Source of the DNA: Aphrophora alni
Taxonomy: Eukaryota > Arthropoda > Insecta > Hemiptera > Aphrophoridae
Direction: 5' to 3'
DNA: 64,000 nt
Assembly (NCBI GenBank): GCA_963513935.1
Contig: OY740774.1
Location: 25,997,949 to 26,061,948 of the forward strand
Shown here: positions 21,076-35,178 of the stretch, piece after piece
How positions within the stretch are numbered: the first letter of the stretch is position 1
How the letters are laid out: each line of letters opens with the position of its first letter
Translations under genes and position numbers: made by a program
Notes under the pieces: model-generated
Seen by the model: the letters and a program-made list of their open reading frames with translations, nothing else
What the model was told of the DNA's origin: nothing
Databases searched by the model: none

Positions 21076-22093
21076 GAATAAAGCATGAGATATGGACGAA
21101 AACTGTTTAAAATGCCGAAGTTTTAACATTTTAAATAATTTTCTTATGAGCACTCTATAGTATCCTTTACCAAATTTCATGTTCCTATCTTACCACTCTC
21201 AAGACGACGTACAGGCGGCATTCCATCAAACGTGAAGATCAGTCACACAACAGAGGACAAAATTTTTGACGATTAACAAACCTACACTAGACTTCGTATT
21301 TTGTGTAAGTAAAAACAAATACAGTATTACCAAAACAATAATATTCCCCAACCCTTCCCAAAAAATGTCAGTCCCAATGGACTTAGAATTATACAAAATA
21401 TTTTGAAAATATATATACATATGTAAATAGAGCCTAAATATGCTTCCTTTACGTAAAATCCTCTCTCTAAACGCGATTTAAATCCATATTTCGAATTAGA
21501 TTTTCATTTTATGCCAATATTTTCGAGCCAAACGTTTCTTTTACTTAGAATTTAGCACACAGGTTTGGGTCGTTAATTTTTATATTACGCAACATTATAT
21601 CGAAACTAAAAGAATCTGTTTTATAAAATTATCTCTTTAATATGGAACGGTTTAAGGGTTTCATGAATGATAATCTCCTGAAACAACATTTTAACCCGAT
21701 CTTGATCAATACGTATTATTTATGGTTTTTCTACCTTCATTGAGGTAAAATTTGATCAAAATCATTTTGAGTCTACTTTTAAAAATCATAATTTTGTGTT
21801 TTACAGCAGTTTTACGCCCAAATTTTGAGATATTAACAAACATTAATAGAAAATAAACCTTATGATATGATCGTAATATTTAAATATATGAATCTTGATT
21901 AAATTATATCGTTTTGTTTAACTGTATGTCATAGGACGGATTACACGAAGACACAAAAACACTTTTTGAACTTAGGGGTTTTCAAAACCCTATGAAAAAA
22001 ATCTAAATAAATATTTTGCCTCTTTCAAAACATTTTCTTACTAGGACTATGTGAGAAAGTACAAAACCTCAGGGATTTATTGTGTACGCGCGT
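21076..22093. other. No gene seen
   Basis: AT-rich spacer; short frames such as 21226-21420 (-) have no recognisable domain. Confidence 0.5.
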
Positions 22094-22314
22094 GTCAATC
22101 CCGATAGACTTAACTGAATCTACACCTCTGCTTAATGTAGTCCTGTGTCATATCCCACCGTTTAATCTCTTCAACTAGGTCTACCTTAACCTTGTTCTAT
22201 TCCGATATTGACGGTATTACAATATTTAAGGGCGAAAAACATTTATTTTATATCATTTTCATCCTTGTTTTTATAACCCGATGGTGGCTGAGAGGTTTTT
22301 AGCATTTAAACAAC
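22094..22314 (-). repeat. Repeat family A, copy 6
   Basis: One of three minus-strand copies. In + orientation one reads 'gtcaatcccgatagactta', 'ctgaatctacacct', 'tcctgtgtcatatccc', 'caactaggtctacctta', and at the end 'gctgagaggtttttag'. Confidence 0.75.
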
Positions 22315-25288
22315 AATGAGAAAAAACGAATGTACAACGTTCGTAATGGACTTTCCCTTAATGCAATTTATGGGTGTAGTTCCCATTAATAATTTATGAA
22401 GGTTTAAACAAAGATGAACCTTTTTTTATGAAGGTTTAAACAAAGATTGTTTAAAAAAAAAAAAATTATTAACATATTTAAATAGAGTTACAATTAGTAT
22501 TGTGGTGAAATGTACAATATTAAAAATTGTGATTGGTCTGGACGTCTTTAGAATGGTAGGTGACAATTTATGTTAGTTTAGAATTGCATGTTAGTACAAG
22601 TTCAGTAATAGGATTCTTTGATCATGATAAAAATGAAATGTACATCAGGGTATTTAATGATACAAAGCTAAATACAACTTATTGTGTTTTTGTCCCTGAA
22701 ATTGTGGTTAGGGTTAAAATCAATTAATATTTCAATAAAGTTTAAACTTATAATGAAGTTGTCTTAAATATATACTCGAATTGGATTTAATTAAATTTTT
22801 TATGTCTGTGGTCAAAGTTCATTAAAATTAGTTTGAGATTACTTCCGCCATCTTACCATTCTTTATTGTTTATATTTGTTGTCGCAAGTTCCACAATCTT
22901 CGAGACACACTTTAGTTCTGGATTCGTCCCTTAAGGACTCGTCTATATAGTTTTGCACGCACCCTACTACCAGGATCCACTTTCAGTGTTATTTGCTTTG
23001 GTGGATTTACGAATGAAAATGTAGGAAATCCGAAACGTGTCTGTAAATATAAAAATAAGACAATGTTAGGATGGGCAGAAGACTTTTCTCAAACTAATTA
23101 TGTAGATATAATTTTTACATTAAATAATTAGAATTTTTTAAAAATAATTCTTTAAGTGTAATGTGGCTAATTATACGGAGATTTCACAAATAATTCAGAT
23201 GGGTTTGAGCAGTATTTGAATTTAGATTTCTAAAAAAAGTACTTCTGCTATTAACGACAATAAATGTCGAAATTTAAAATTAAAATTAAACTTTAAGAAA
23301 GAATTTTGTGTATTTGTCAACTATCTTAATAATTTCACGTTTTTGGCCTTTTGGTTTTGATGCTGAGGAATTGTTTCTTTTTTTAATTTCATTTTTCTCG
23401 TCTCAACAAGATCCTTAAACGGTATCACATAATCATATGTCCTATTATGTCCTATATTTCATCACCCCCACTCCCTTAGGGGCAAATAGGACTTAAACCC
23501 TATATCTTCTGAAGATTCTCAAATAATAAAGATAAGAAGGGGAACACATGTGTTTATTGTATAATTTCCTTTTCAGTTATCTTAATACAATTAAATGTCC
23601 AAATAACACAGTGGCGCTATCCTCAATAAGGAAAATATGGATTTCCCAAATCACAAAAACTAAAAACAAAAAGATTATAAAAAATCCAGTATGTTTATTA
23701 TAATAACCTTATGTACGACACACTCATCATCTTCAAAGGTTTACAGCTAAACTAAAGACAAACCAAAAGCGAAGTGCCAAGTCGCAGTCTCCCACTCTTA
23801 ACTCCCAGCTTTAGAGAGGAAAAATAAGGTGGTAAAAAACAAAACAAAAAATAGTTCTTGAAGGCTACCAAAACACTATTTTTTTTTCAAAGCGCCTGTG
23901 CTAAGCAGGTGAGGTTTCCGATAAAGTAATGGAATATGAATGCTAAAAACATAGTTTTGAAGTCAAGTTTCTTCAAATGGAAAGTTTACGTTGAATAATT
24001 TATTTCACACGCTCTACTTCTCCTTGATCGGAAATAGTTCCATCAGAGCCATACATTATAAAGTTTGCTTAAACCACTATTTTAACTTTATCACATATAT
24101 GTAATGTATTAGACTATTTGTAAAATTGTAAAAAATGTCGTTTTTCATGAAAATTTGCGTTTACAGATCCTTGAGCCCAGAGAAGTTGATTTTGAAATGA
24201 TTTCTATCTGTATGTATTTCGTCATTACATACAACCCTAATCGCTATGTTCATTTGACACATTTAATACATGAACATCTTTTTGAAACATCTCAAGAATT
24301 TTTTAATTTGTTAGTAAAAAAAAATTTGAAGACATTAGCCATAAGACAAAAATACACAATTAAGATTATTTAAATTGTCTGTGACGAATTAAATGAAATG
24401 TAAACCCTATGGGTTCAAAAAAATATATTGAAAACAAATGACATTTACGTAACGCTAAGGAACTGAGATTTTATAAAAACCTTATATTTCAAAATGGGCT
24501 CTACATTTTTGGCGAAATGAGAATAATAATGACTCAAACCAATTAACCACATTACAGCTAAAGAATTGTATTAAGTATGTACTTCCATTAAACATTTATT
24601 TTAACTCTTGAGGCTCAACATCTTCGTCTTAAAATATCAAATATCTAAAAAAATTATTTTGGGTGAATCGTGAAGGTTTAGAGTTTAAATTAATGTTCCA
24701 ATTTTAAAGACAATGAAAAAGCGTATTCTTAGTTCACATTAGTAAATTCAAGAAAGCGATCACTGATTAAGGTATTCATAGAACGATGTTCAGATTGATT
24801 AAATGAAGTTGTAGAGTTTCTATTAAATGTAGGACAACGATTTCATCTGAATTTGAAATATGTAAGGATTTGTGTAGCAGGGACGTGGAATGTTACCGGC
24901 ATTGTTCAAGATATATTTGGATAGCTTCTTGGAATTCCAATGAGAAGAGAAATTAGGAATAATCCGTCCAGTCATTGTTGTTTGTGGTAGATTAAGTTAT
25001 TATCGTTTAAGACCAATAGGATACACAAATATTATGAAAACATTGAGTCTGTCCTACTCAATGGGAGGCCTAAATGTGAATTTTGGCCAAACAAAAAATA
25101 GAGAAGCTCGAATTTGTGTTTTAAAGCAGGAATGGTAAAGGTGGTGATTTTGTGAGTATGTAGTAAATCGAGTGACAGGTTCGTATCGCCAATAAGCAAA
25201 GTGAATCATGTGGAGAGTTGGTATTCAGCGGGGGAGGGGGGAATAGCAAGTATTTTTATATATGATGAAGAAAATTATTTTTGTCCTT
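22315..25288. other. No gene seen; a short direct repeat and one weak exon-like motif
   Basis: Two copies of 'gaaggtttaaacaaagat' lie within 22397-22450. At 24166 a 'tttgcgtttacag' acceptor-like tract is followed by 15 open codons (ILEPREVDFEMIS) and 'gtatgt'; this is too little to call an exon. Otherwise the 3 kb is AT-rich without structure. Confidence 0.45.
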
Positions 25289-25520
25289 AATGTTTAAAAA
25301 TCAAAACCTCCAAAAAGGACTATAACATAAAATAAAGAGTCTTAGTCGTCGAGTACTCTATTAGTGTCAGGGTTCGAAGAGAACTAGAGGTAGCCAAGAA
25401 AGTCCTGATAAAGATGAAAGATAAGGATTTATACCAACGCTACATAAAAAGATGTAGATCCCGCTAGGGTCTCTCGAGATTGTCAAGCCCGTACTCACTA
25501 TAGGTGGGCCCCTAAGGGTT
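25289..25520 (+). repeat. Repeat family A, copy 7
   Basis: A well-preserved 3' half: 'gtgtcagggttcgaagagaa', 'gtagatcccgctagggtctc', 'gagattgtcaagcccgtact', 'cactataggtgggcccctaa' and 'gggtt'. This copy best shows the 3' end of the family. 'ggttcgaag' here resembles a pol III B box. Confidence 0.85.
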
Positions 25521-28500
25521 GGTTATATTTCAATACGAAATGTTAAATTACGTAAGAGCTGAGGAGGTGGATGCTTTTTGGCGGAGTTTGTGTTTAATTC
25601 TTCTTTAAAGAATGCAGAATGAAGTGGTACTTGAGATTGGATGTGTAGAACGGTTGGAAAAAAAGCTCTTCAGTGGTTTGACATCTTCAGCGTATGTTGG
25701 TTTAAAATTGCAATGAACTAATCAGTGGGATATTTTGCGTTTTTGGTTAAAGACAAAAAAAAAATCAGTAGACATCATTTAAGGAAATGAAGAAAAGAAC
25801 ATAAGAGCTCGATACCAAAATATTTGAAAATGGTAAATTTATAACATAGTGCAAACAGGAGGTTTAGAGGATAGTTCCTGGGAGTAAAGAATCTGGAAAA
25901 GAGGGAGGAAAGTAGAGAAACCTTCAAAAGTAAAGTAAATGTCCGTGTTCCAAACTGCAGGTAAAAGAAAAGTACGGCATGCGAATAAATTATAAAAATA
26001 AGACTACAGTTTTTTAATTTACTAACTATAATAATTACAAAAATGCTTTACTATTGACTTTACTATGCTTTATTATGTTTATTACTATGCATTCGTTTTT
26101 ATAAACAATCCAGTCCTTGTTGTGAACTAAACAAAACAAACAATTCAGAACAATAGTCAGAGACCGTCTACAAATAGGTTATCACTACAAATATTGAACT
26201 TACAAGTAACACTAAAATTAACTAATAAACGATATTCATATATACAGTTAACAATAAAATACAAACTATATTTCTTCCAAACAAAAATACGATCAACGAC
26301 AGTATTGGTAGACTATTAATACTAACCAATAAATCTCTAAATCCAGATAATGAAATTATAATGTATAACGACGGTTTATGTAAACATATTAAATTAAATT
26401 GAACCAATAATAAACCATATGTCACTTACTAATTTATTTGTTCTAAATTTCAGTTAAATAACTCCCCCCACAACAAACAATATGGTTGGACATTGAAAAA
26501 TTAAACTCTTATTAATTCCCATCTAAGCTAGCAAGCATGCATCATGTACTTAATTACACTTAATAATTTCCCAACACCTGCCATCCCTCCCATTTAAATA
26601 ACTTTTAAATTCTTCTGTATTCAAAAATTTTCCCCAAACCGAAAATATCTAACGTGCAAGTATATAAAACATTTTGAAACAAAATACATCACCGATGCAT
26701 CTTCATGTAAATTACACTTAAAAAAGAAAACATTGTACCTTAAATCTATCCATCTATTTAATCACCATTGTTGTTGGTTAGGAAGCACAGCAGGGTATTG
26801 CGGGTATAGAGAAGTCCTTACCAGACCTACTACATCCTGCCCTCTACGTGGCCCTTCTCCACCACACTCGACCGGTACCTTGGGCTATTTGTTAATGCAA
26901 CAATAAAATCTACAGTAATGTCACGATTCCGCCACCATTCGCTGCACCAATAATCGATATTATTTTGTTTGTTTTACAGGACTGTAAGGAAGCTCTGACA
27001 TTAATTTTCAACCCGAGGTTCAAGGAAAATAAAGAGGTCCTTAGTAAAAAGCTAATGATCCGCGGAACATGTAATTGATCAAATGATATAGTCAGTAGAG
27101 ATGAAATACTCCACTTAAGAAAACGATTTATTTCATTACATGAAAACATCAATTGGATAAAAATCCTTTTGGGAGCAGTAAAACTGAAATAATTGTAATA
27201 AAGAAGATCAAATTTTAAAATTTGTCATGCAAATGATATATCCTTTAATGTAATTGCTTACATTTTTGTATGTATGCTACGAGGAAACTGAAAAGAAAAA
27301 TTTCCTAATGAAAATATAAATCCGGTTTCTGCTACAATATACTTTTCCTAAACTATTTAAATGTGATAACGTAAAAATGCATTAAATTTTCAGTTTTTGA
27401 TTTGATCAAATCCGTAATCCATTCTAAAGCTCTGTACTTAATAGATAAATTCCTCTGCTCAAGTCATTTCCATGTTTGTTTGATGGACGAGACAGGCGGG
27501 ATTGGAATTGTCTACCCTACCCTCCCCCCCCCCACACACATTTACGAAGATGGGGTTGACGATGAATAATTGTTGGCCGTCATGCATCTTTCAACTTGGA
27601 GATTAATAGTAAGATAAATTAATACGCCAGACAGTGATAGGGTGGAATGGGTTAAAAGTCTGAATTGTAGAACTTCCCTTATAAGCTGTAAGTAAGGGCA
27701 ACTGTAACGTCTGCTGTGGGGTGAATATGTTAAAATACAGAAACTTTTGTTTACGTTATGTATTGTGTAAATTCAAGTCTTTTCTACTCTTTTAGATATA
27801 CATCGTGCAGAGAAAGTTATACAATGGATTTCGAAATCGATGTCGAGTTTTTCACGGATGTAGAGCTTAGAAAGGTCCCCTGAGCCTTGATTACGTGTGG
27901 GGATAGTGTCTGTCTGTCTACCTATCGACTGTCAAACTAGTTGACTAATATGATCGGCTTGATATAACTAGCTGAAAACACATTACATTATTATAGTGTC
28001 CCACGAAGAGATTCACGCTTTTTGTTTTCTATTAATTGCGTATTCCTCAACCGTGTTCTTTTAAAATTTTACATATTTTTTAATAAAGTAAACGAAAATG
28101 TTTAGAGAAAATATCAATACGATGGTGTTTATAGAAACAAAATAGCGGCAACTAAAAAAAAAAAAAAAACAGCCGTTGAATAAATAGTACCTACCGCTTT
28201 TGTGACGTTTGGGGGAAAAAACTTTTATTGCTGCAAACGTAATTTTTTTTAATCATAATGTGTAATCGTTTTTAGAATATCATTTTTAATAGCTTCAAAA
28301 CCGGAATAAAATGTAAATCAGATAAATTGAAACATTTAAATAAAATTTAAAGAAAGGCACATCCTGAAATGCGCCAATAAAAGTGTAGTGAGTTGATTGA
28401 GTTACCGACACATGAGAGAAGTAATGGACGGATTGTTTCAATATAAAACCTTTGAGACGTGCTAAATACGGTAAAACCTAGAGAACCGAATTTTGTATTT

Positions 28501-30465
28501 ACTACTAAGATAGCAATAGTGTATTTGTTTGTAACTCTATGGGGGTGAGATACCTATAAAGAAAACAAAGTATTCTTATCCAACTATTAACGATGCATTA
28601 TAATGCAGTACTATTATTGATTTAATTTTAATAAACAAAGTACACAGCAATTTTTTTTTACAAAATCTTAAATAAAGAAATAAGTTTTTTGCACAAAATT
28701 CTTTAACAAATTACCATATTGTATTAAGTGTTATTTCAAATCTATAAATTCTGCGACTGTGTTTAATAAATGATACAACGATGTTTGTAATTTTTTGTTT
28801 TAAATGTTAATAAATCAACTAATTGCGTAGTGTATGCTATTATGTATGGGTATGGTAATGTGTTGGTATGCGTGTGTATGCGACTGAGTGGTTTGGTGTA
28901 AAATGCCTCATTAACTTTTTTTCAATGAATTGAATATAGTTATTTATATATTTCTTTTCTTTTGTATCTGTGATTTTGTTTCAATTTATTTTATGTTTAT
29001 TCATTCTTATTCCGAATACGTAAAAGTTTATAAATAATAAGTTAATCAAAATTTGAAAATAGTAGTTGGGATTATTAAGTGATGTTACGACGTATCAGTT
29101 GAAACTCTTAAGATTTATTATTTTACTTCCTCATGTGAAGATTGACACAACACAGGTTTTAACCTATCAATATATTGATTCCCAAGCGTGACCGAGTTAA
29201 TTTTGGTTTATTTTTATAAAATCAATTAAAAATTATCTTGATGCAATTATAATAGTTTCCTTTAGGTATGAAGAGGTTTTATTTAATTAATATGGGTTTT
29301 CATTTTGTGTAACTAAATTCAATTTAATTAATAAATTATTTGAGGGCTTTTCTTGTATCACAAACCAAAATAAATAAATCAAAGGTTTTTTTATACCATT
29401 AATAAACTATTTATTTAAAAAACAAAACAATTAATACTATAATGATGCTGAAATTCATGTAAATAAATAAGTAAAATCATAACAGGCCTATTTTCAATAT
29501 CCCACCTCTAATATTGATTTATGTGTAATCAATACTAAATCGTAACCTTCATAATATAAGAAGCACAATAGGTAAACAGTAATTAAAACATTGTATAAAA
29601 CAAAAGAAGAAACAACAAAACTAGAAGAGGTAGAAAAAGTTAATCGTTGAATTGTTTTTTTTTTTAAGAATTGTAGGAGGCTCTATTATCAGCTCTCATG
29701 GGAACCATTGAAATTTTGTAATCTGGTTTTAGAGATCAAAATTGTTATAAACGATTAAATTTAAATAACCCTCTTCAGACTTCAAACAGCGTCAATTTAC
29801 AGAACGTCATGTGATAAATATCTGTAAATCAAAATGTATCTATCTTCAAAACTTGGGGAGTAACAATTTTCACAATACATTTACAAATATTCACCAGTGA
29901 TCTACACATTTCAGAATGTGTAACCATCAAAAGCATATCAACATTTTGTTTAAATACTAAATATGCAGACTCAAATAAAAAGACTCTCATAGTTTATAAA
30001 ATCATCTAAAATTAATCTCTTCACCTTATTACCAAAAATAGCCAATAGATTTTTTATTTTTTTATTTATTTATTTTTTTTAAATATTATTTACCTTTTAA
30101 AAATAGTTTTTGAAGAATTTGTATTAGTTTGTTATTATGAAGCAAAAGTAAACTGTACTACCACTGGCTACTGCATATCAAGACAATATTTTACCCTGAG
30201 ATTCATTTGTAACTTAAACTTAATTTGTAACAAATAATTTCATAATAAGAAATTAATTATTTTGTAAACCCTTTTACTCTCATACACTTTGACAGTAGCT
30301 CTGGTAATACATTCAACTTATATAGATTATAATTTTTATATTTTATGATACGAAAAAAAAAAAAATGAACAACAAAAAGGTTTAAATAAATGTCATAGTA
30401 TGTAAATAGTAAAACCTTAAAACACAAATACCATTTCGATTCTGAAAATTCACTCAGGTGTTCGC
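25521..30465. other. No firm gene; AT-rich desert with one exon-like motif
   Basis: Nearly 5 kb without a recognisable gene. At about 26969-26983 a pyrimidine-rich tract ends in 'tttacag', followed by 31 open codons (DCKEALTLIFNPRFKENKEV...) to a TGA near 27077 and an AATAAA near 27198; this could be a terminal exon but has no partner. A GC-rich patch lies at 26780-26890. A C10 run with CA repeats lies near 27525-27540. Confidence 0.4.
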
Positions 30466-30707
30466 AGTAGTGAGTATGAGCTTGGCAATCCGGAGGGAAC
30501 CTAGCTGGCTCTATAGTTTTTTCATGTAGTCTTGGGTCATATCCATCCCTTTCATCCTTCCTATCAGATCTCTCTTGACCAAATCTTATTCTCTTCCGAT
30601 TCTGACACGCCATTATTGGACAGGTAGTAGGTCTTTATTTTAACTAATATTCTTCTTTCTTTTTTTTATTGCGATGACGACCGAGAGGTTTTGTGCCTTT
30701 AAACAAG
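30466..30707 (-). repeat. Repeat family A, copy 8
   Basis: Minus-strand copy including the family start: 'gcgatgacgaccgagaggtt', 'tgcctttaaac' at its right end, and 'agtgagtatgagcttggca' at its left end. The minus-strand 118-codon frame at 30257-30613 overlaps it and is a composition artefact. Confidence 0.8.
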
Positions 30708-30809
30708 GAAAGAAATGTTTCCATTTGTGATCTGACTCTTATCTTAAAGTCCTTTCCTCATAACTTTCAACATTTTGTCCATTCCGTTTTTAACCTGCCG
30801 TGTATTTCT

Positions 30810-30810
<1 letters not shown>

Positions 30811-30891
<81 letters not shown>
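30811..30891. repeat. (CA)n(TA)n compound microsatellite
   Basis: About 16 CA repeats run into about 24 TA repeats. It generates the THTHT/YIYIY tail of a small + strand frame at 30693-30905, which is therefore not a gene. Confidence 0.95.
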
Positions 30892-30895
<4 letters not shown>

Positions 30896-31867
30896 CACTT
30901 TTTAAAAAAGCGTGGGATGTCCTTTTTATTATGTGAAAAATACACAGTATTATTATTTATATATTGTGTGTAAAACAGTTTCGATTTGGTTAAATAACTT
31001 TAAGACTAAGAAAGATAGAAAACTAGAACCTTTCACATGTTTTAGTGTGTATAACAAATATTGTTTTATGTAAGAGCTAAATTCAACTTCCGTTCAAAAT
31101 GGTATTTTTATGGGACAACTCAAAATATTTAAATGTAAACTCTCTTCCAAGTATATACAATGAATTTTCTTTTAGTTATATAATTATTTTAATTAATGAA
31201 TTGTGTGTACTAATTAACAGTTGCTTAACAATATAAACTAAATCAATATAAATGAACTTATATTCAACCGTCTTTATACTTTTCATCTCTTTACAATTTC
31301 ATACAAAGAAGACATGATTAATGTAGTATGAGCCATTGAATAAATCCAGGTTTTTCATAAATACACGTACAGTATTCACAATTTGGTTTCATAATAATTG
31401 TTTTGTATAATCAATATAAGTTTATTGTTTACCTTGTTATTGTTAAATATATCGAAATCACCTTTTGACGTGAAAAGGAATGCCTTAACAGTTCCTTTAA
31501 ATCCTCAATTCAATACTTTTTCTTTTCTTATCTAAAGCATTAGTTTTTTACATTCTCCCACATTCGTAGAAACTTAGATGGTGGGTAAACAAAATGTGTT
31601 TCTAGATCCTTTAAACCAACATAATTGTTATTTGACTTCTAGGCTGTATTGTACAGCTTAAACGAATAGTACGATTTTATTACATTTCGTATGTGGACAT
31701 ATTTTAGTCATATCTGGATATTTTGTTCATTTATTTTAGAATATCTGCTATGAAACAAAACATAAAATTACTTTTTTCAAAAATCAGATCTAATGATTTT
31801 TAATAAATTTTATTAAAATGTAGCCTCTAAAGACCCAAACAAAACGTATTAGTTAAACCAACTCTAT
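30892..31867. other. No gene seen
   Basis: AT-rich spacer without domain-bearing frames or terminal repeats. Confidence 0.5.
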
Positions 31868-32080
31868 GAAAAACCTCTCGGTCATCATCGCCTTATAAAG
31901 AAAGGAAGAAATTAACATAAAATAAAGACCACCTAGCATGTACTATAGGTTCTGTAATAGCTTCAGGGTTAGGAGCTGAACAAGAGTTGGTCTGATAGTT
32001 GAAGATTTGATAGGACAGAAAATGTGAGTAGCGAGGATAGATCTATATTGCAAATAAGTATAGGTGAGGTCCTTAGGTTG
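31868..32080 (+). repeat. Repeat family A, copy 9
   Basis: The 5' half is close to the family pattern ('aaaacctctcggtcatcatc', 'gccttataaagaaaggaag', 'ataaaataaagacc'). The 3' half is heavily diverged, keeping 'gaacaagagttggtc' and 'ataggtgaggtcctta'. Confidence 0.7.
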
Positions 32081-34091
32081 CCAACATTAAAAAAAAAGGA
32101 AAAAAAGAAGTTATATATTATTCAAATTCAGTACGAAATAAAGGAATAAACAAAGTAACTGTAAACTATTTTTATATAATATACATGTAAATATAAGATA
32201 GATCCATTGTTCATTTACACTGACAACTACCAAGCTAACATTTTTTACATTGAAAATATTGATCTGATCAGTATTTCGTTTTGTGCATGGATGTGTGAGA
32301 AGGTTAGTGCATAGTATTTGCATCATTACTTTATGTTATGTTAAAAAGTTTATTTAAATATCAGATGAGAAAGTAGATAGTTTATCTCATAATAAAGAAA
32401 TTTTTTAAAAGTTTTTGGATACATATAAATTTAACAATTATAAGAATAAAAATGCTTTGTTGAGAGAAAAAAAAAGAAGGTTTTACAAAATGACACCTTT
32501 ATTCTGTAGGGTGATGTATTACTGGTTATGACTAACCTTCTGAGGCGTTGATTTTTCTTTTATGATAACAAACTATCTAATCACTATTATTAAACAATAA
32601 TCAAACAATAAGCAAATTATTACATCCTTAAATTATGAAGCTCTTTAAAGAATGGTTACATCAGTAATTAATTTTATTTGTTAAAAAAGTCCTTCATATC
32701 TTTAAGATTAAATACGTTTTGCTTAAAGTACTTAAAACGCCTTTCGTTTAAACAACTTACAAAACTAACAATATGACATTCTCGTCTTACTTACAATTAC
32801 ATAATGTAGAACAGCTTTTTAATTTTGTAAGACTATTTAATTGTGCCAGTTCAGCTCTTGCTTTGAATATCCAGTTCATTCAAAGATCGCTTTTATTATT
32901 ACCCACATAATCCATATCGACCTTAAGTTCTTTAAAATAAGTGCGTGGTATACAGGGAAACTGCAAGAAAAGTTTTAACACCCAACCTCTTTTTAACTTT
33001 GTTATTAATTATTACATTTAAGACGGTTTACGTCAATCTTCTGCAGTGAGGGGGTGCTTCTATGGTCCTACATCTCTTAATTTTGGATCTCGGGGAGGGG
33101 GGGAGGAGTTAAGGTAAAACATTATTTTAAAGAGCTCGGTGAGAATAGAAAAACGACAGGAAGAGAATTATTTTTTTACCATCGTAACTAAAGTAGCAAC
33201 CGTTAGAGTGATTATATTAACAATAAGGAAAATAAGGATTCCCTGAACCACAAAAACAAGAAACTAAACATTGACTCAGATTTGAAAAGGTCAATGCTGT
33301 TATGAACCTTATGGTCTAGCTGGTATAATAAACTAACATACTGAACACACATTCAGGTCAGAAGACCGAGGTCATTGGATCTCACTCTTGTAACCTATCC
33401 AATGGGAAGGAAACTGTTAATTTGAAACCAAACTTTATATGAACTCCGTCCTGTTAGAATATAACCGCATTTCTGTTAAACATAGGAATTTAATCAGGGT
33501 TGTCATGATAATATTGTTCAGAGGAATTATTTGATTAGTCAACAAGTTTAAATAAACATCCCATTCACGACTATATTGTACAATTCAGTCCATCGTGGTG
33601 GTTTCAAGATTAATTTGAAGTGGAAGAAATATTAATTAGTTAGTAACAAAACAAAACAAATATTACAATTTTAAAACTTATGGTTTTCATTTTAAAATAT
33701 TTTATTACAATCGTTCTTGGTTTTGTAAAGCGATAATTTTATTTTGTTAATGTCATTTAACTCATCTCATCAAAAACATTAAAATTAGGTTTCACATACA
33801 TATACATCATAATTCAAAAGTTAGAGTTAAATCCATCCCCTGTGGTCCAAAAACCCAAAATTAAGACTTATAGATTTAATAGTTGCTATCTTACCTGAAA
33901 AGCTTCTTAGAAAAATATATAATTATGGCAGAGAGATGCAATATACTATCCAACTAAAATATTGGTCTTTAAAGTAATCACGATTCGGAGGTCCAAAAAA
34001 TAAGCTTTGTGACATTTTTCGTGTCTCATATAACCCTTTAAAATTGTTTATACTAATGACCGACGATACTTGATAGAATTCCACGTTGTAA
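32081..34091. other. No gene seen
   Basis: AT-rich. A patch at 33219-33330 weakly resembles 23620-23720 ('caataaggaaaat', 'ggattccc', 'cacaaaaac', 'aaccttatg'), possibly two remnants of one old repeat. Nothing else stands out. Confidence 0.4.
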
Positions 34092-34225
34092 AAATAAAAC
34101 ACAAATAAATTCTTTAGTTAAATTTTACAATTTATTGGTCTAGTAGCCGACCATGGTTTCGCCAGTTACCAAACATTTTGTATAAGCTTCATCAATGCCG
34201 TAACTAAAGAATTTGTGTTTTATTT
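34092..34225. repeat. Small foldback (MITE-like) element
   Basis: The left arm 'aaataaaacacaaa' plus 'attctttagtta' (34092-34120, with three extra bases) is mirrored by 'taactaaagaattt' plus 'gtgttttattt' (34201-34225). About 80 bases lie between, including 'ccgaccatggtttcgcc'. No clear target duplication is visible. Confidence 0.65.
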
Positions 34226-34548
34226 GTATAACCCTTTAAAATGGTTATCACATAACCATATTTTCAATTTTAAATTTTTGACTTACCCTCCTGAAGTCTA
34301 AAAATGAAAAACTTGGACTAAGTGAAGCAGCCCTTTGCTATAACATTGTTTAAGTATTGGGGGTTGGGAGATCTTTTCTTCCACTCTGTATACAATAACG
34401 GTATGAAATAATTGGAATAAATAGAAAACGTTAATGCAAATCTCATAATAATGTATCATTAAATGTAATCTCATTTTGTTTTCTATCATGTTGTCTATAT
34501 AAGTATTACAATTATCTCAACTAATATTACTGTATAAAGAAAACAAGT

Positions 34549-35178
34549 TTTTTTTTTGTTTTTTTTTTTTAAATTTATTATTAATTACAACTAGGCAGAG
34601 CCTATCAAGCAATATACATTTAACATTAAATAACACTGTTAGCCGGAATATCACCCATTGATGCACTCCTCTCATGTGTAATCATGTGTAATTTTCACTA
34701 ATCAAAGTTCAAAAGGCTTCGTTCTCTTCAGCCGGCGAATCTCCCCAGAGCAGTTTAGTAAACAATTCATTTCATAATTTTCGTGTTGTTGAAGTCTGTG
34801 TTTGTGCTTCTCTGCATACCTTCTGATTTCCTCTGCGACGGTATTCATCTTAAGATCACGATGCAGACTATCATTGCGGATGAACCATGGTGCATCAACA
34901 ATACTCCGTAGAACCTTATTCTGAAAAGTTTGTATAATCTGAACATTTGTCTTCGCTGTGCAACCCCACAACTGTAACCCATAGGTCCACACTGGTTTCA
35001 ATATTTGCCTATAGAGAAGCAGTTTGTTGTGTAGATCTAATTGTGATTTTCTCCCAAGTAACCAGTACATTTTCCTAAATTGCATATTCAATTCTACCTT
35101 CTTTTTTTTTTTTAACATGCTCCTTCCAGTGTAGCTTGGCATCTAGTGTCATTCCCAAGTATTTAGCAGTATTAGACT
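34549..35178 (-). mobile_element. 5'-truncated Jockey-clade LINE insertion
   Basis: The element is flanked by identical 12-bp repeats 'aagaaaacaagt' at 34537-34548 and 35179-35190. Read on the minus strand it begins inside the RT C-terminal region, passes the stop near 34701, and ends in a ~100-base 3' UTR and an A-rich tail (the T-rich tract at 34548-34571). These are the marks of target-primed reverse transcription with 5' truncation: target duplication, poly(A) tail and only the last ~630 bases present. Confidence 0.9.
34701..35169 (-). pseudogene. Jockey-type LINE reverse transcriptase, C-terminal fragment
   Basis: The frame enters at KYLGMTLDAKLHWKEHV, shifts in an A run at about 35103-35114, and continues as ELNMQFRKMYWLLGRKSQ, LHNKLLLYRQILKPVWTYGL, QLWGC, FQNKVLRSIVDAPWFIRN and LHRDLKMNTVAEEIRRYA, ending RRLKRTKPFEL. 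The order and wording match the tail of Jockey-clade polymerases. The RT catalytic core is absent because of truncation. Apart from the homopolymer shift the frame is open for ~145 codons, so the insertion is fairly young. Confidence 0.9.

Noticed and set aside
24166..24215. Mini-exon between an acceptor-like 'tttacag' and 'gtatgt'
   Set aside because: Only about 15 codons, and such motifs arise often in AT-rich DNA; no neighbouring exon.
26984..27079. Possible terminal exon with AATAAA downstream
   Set aside because: 31 codons without a recognisable domain or partner exon; kept only as a remark in the region entry.
30693..30905. 70-codon frame ending THTHT...YIYIY
   Set aside because: Mostly translated microsatellite.
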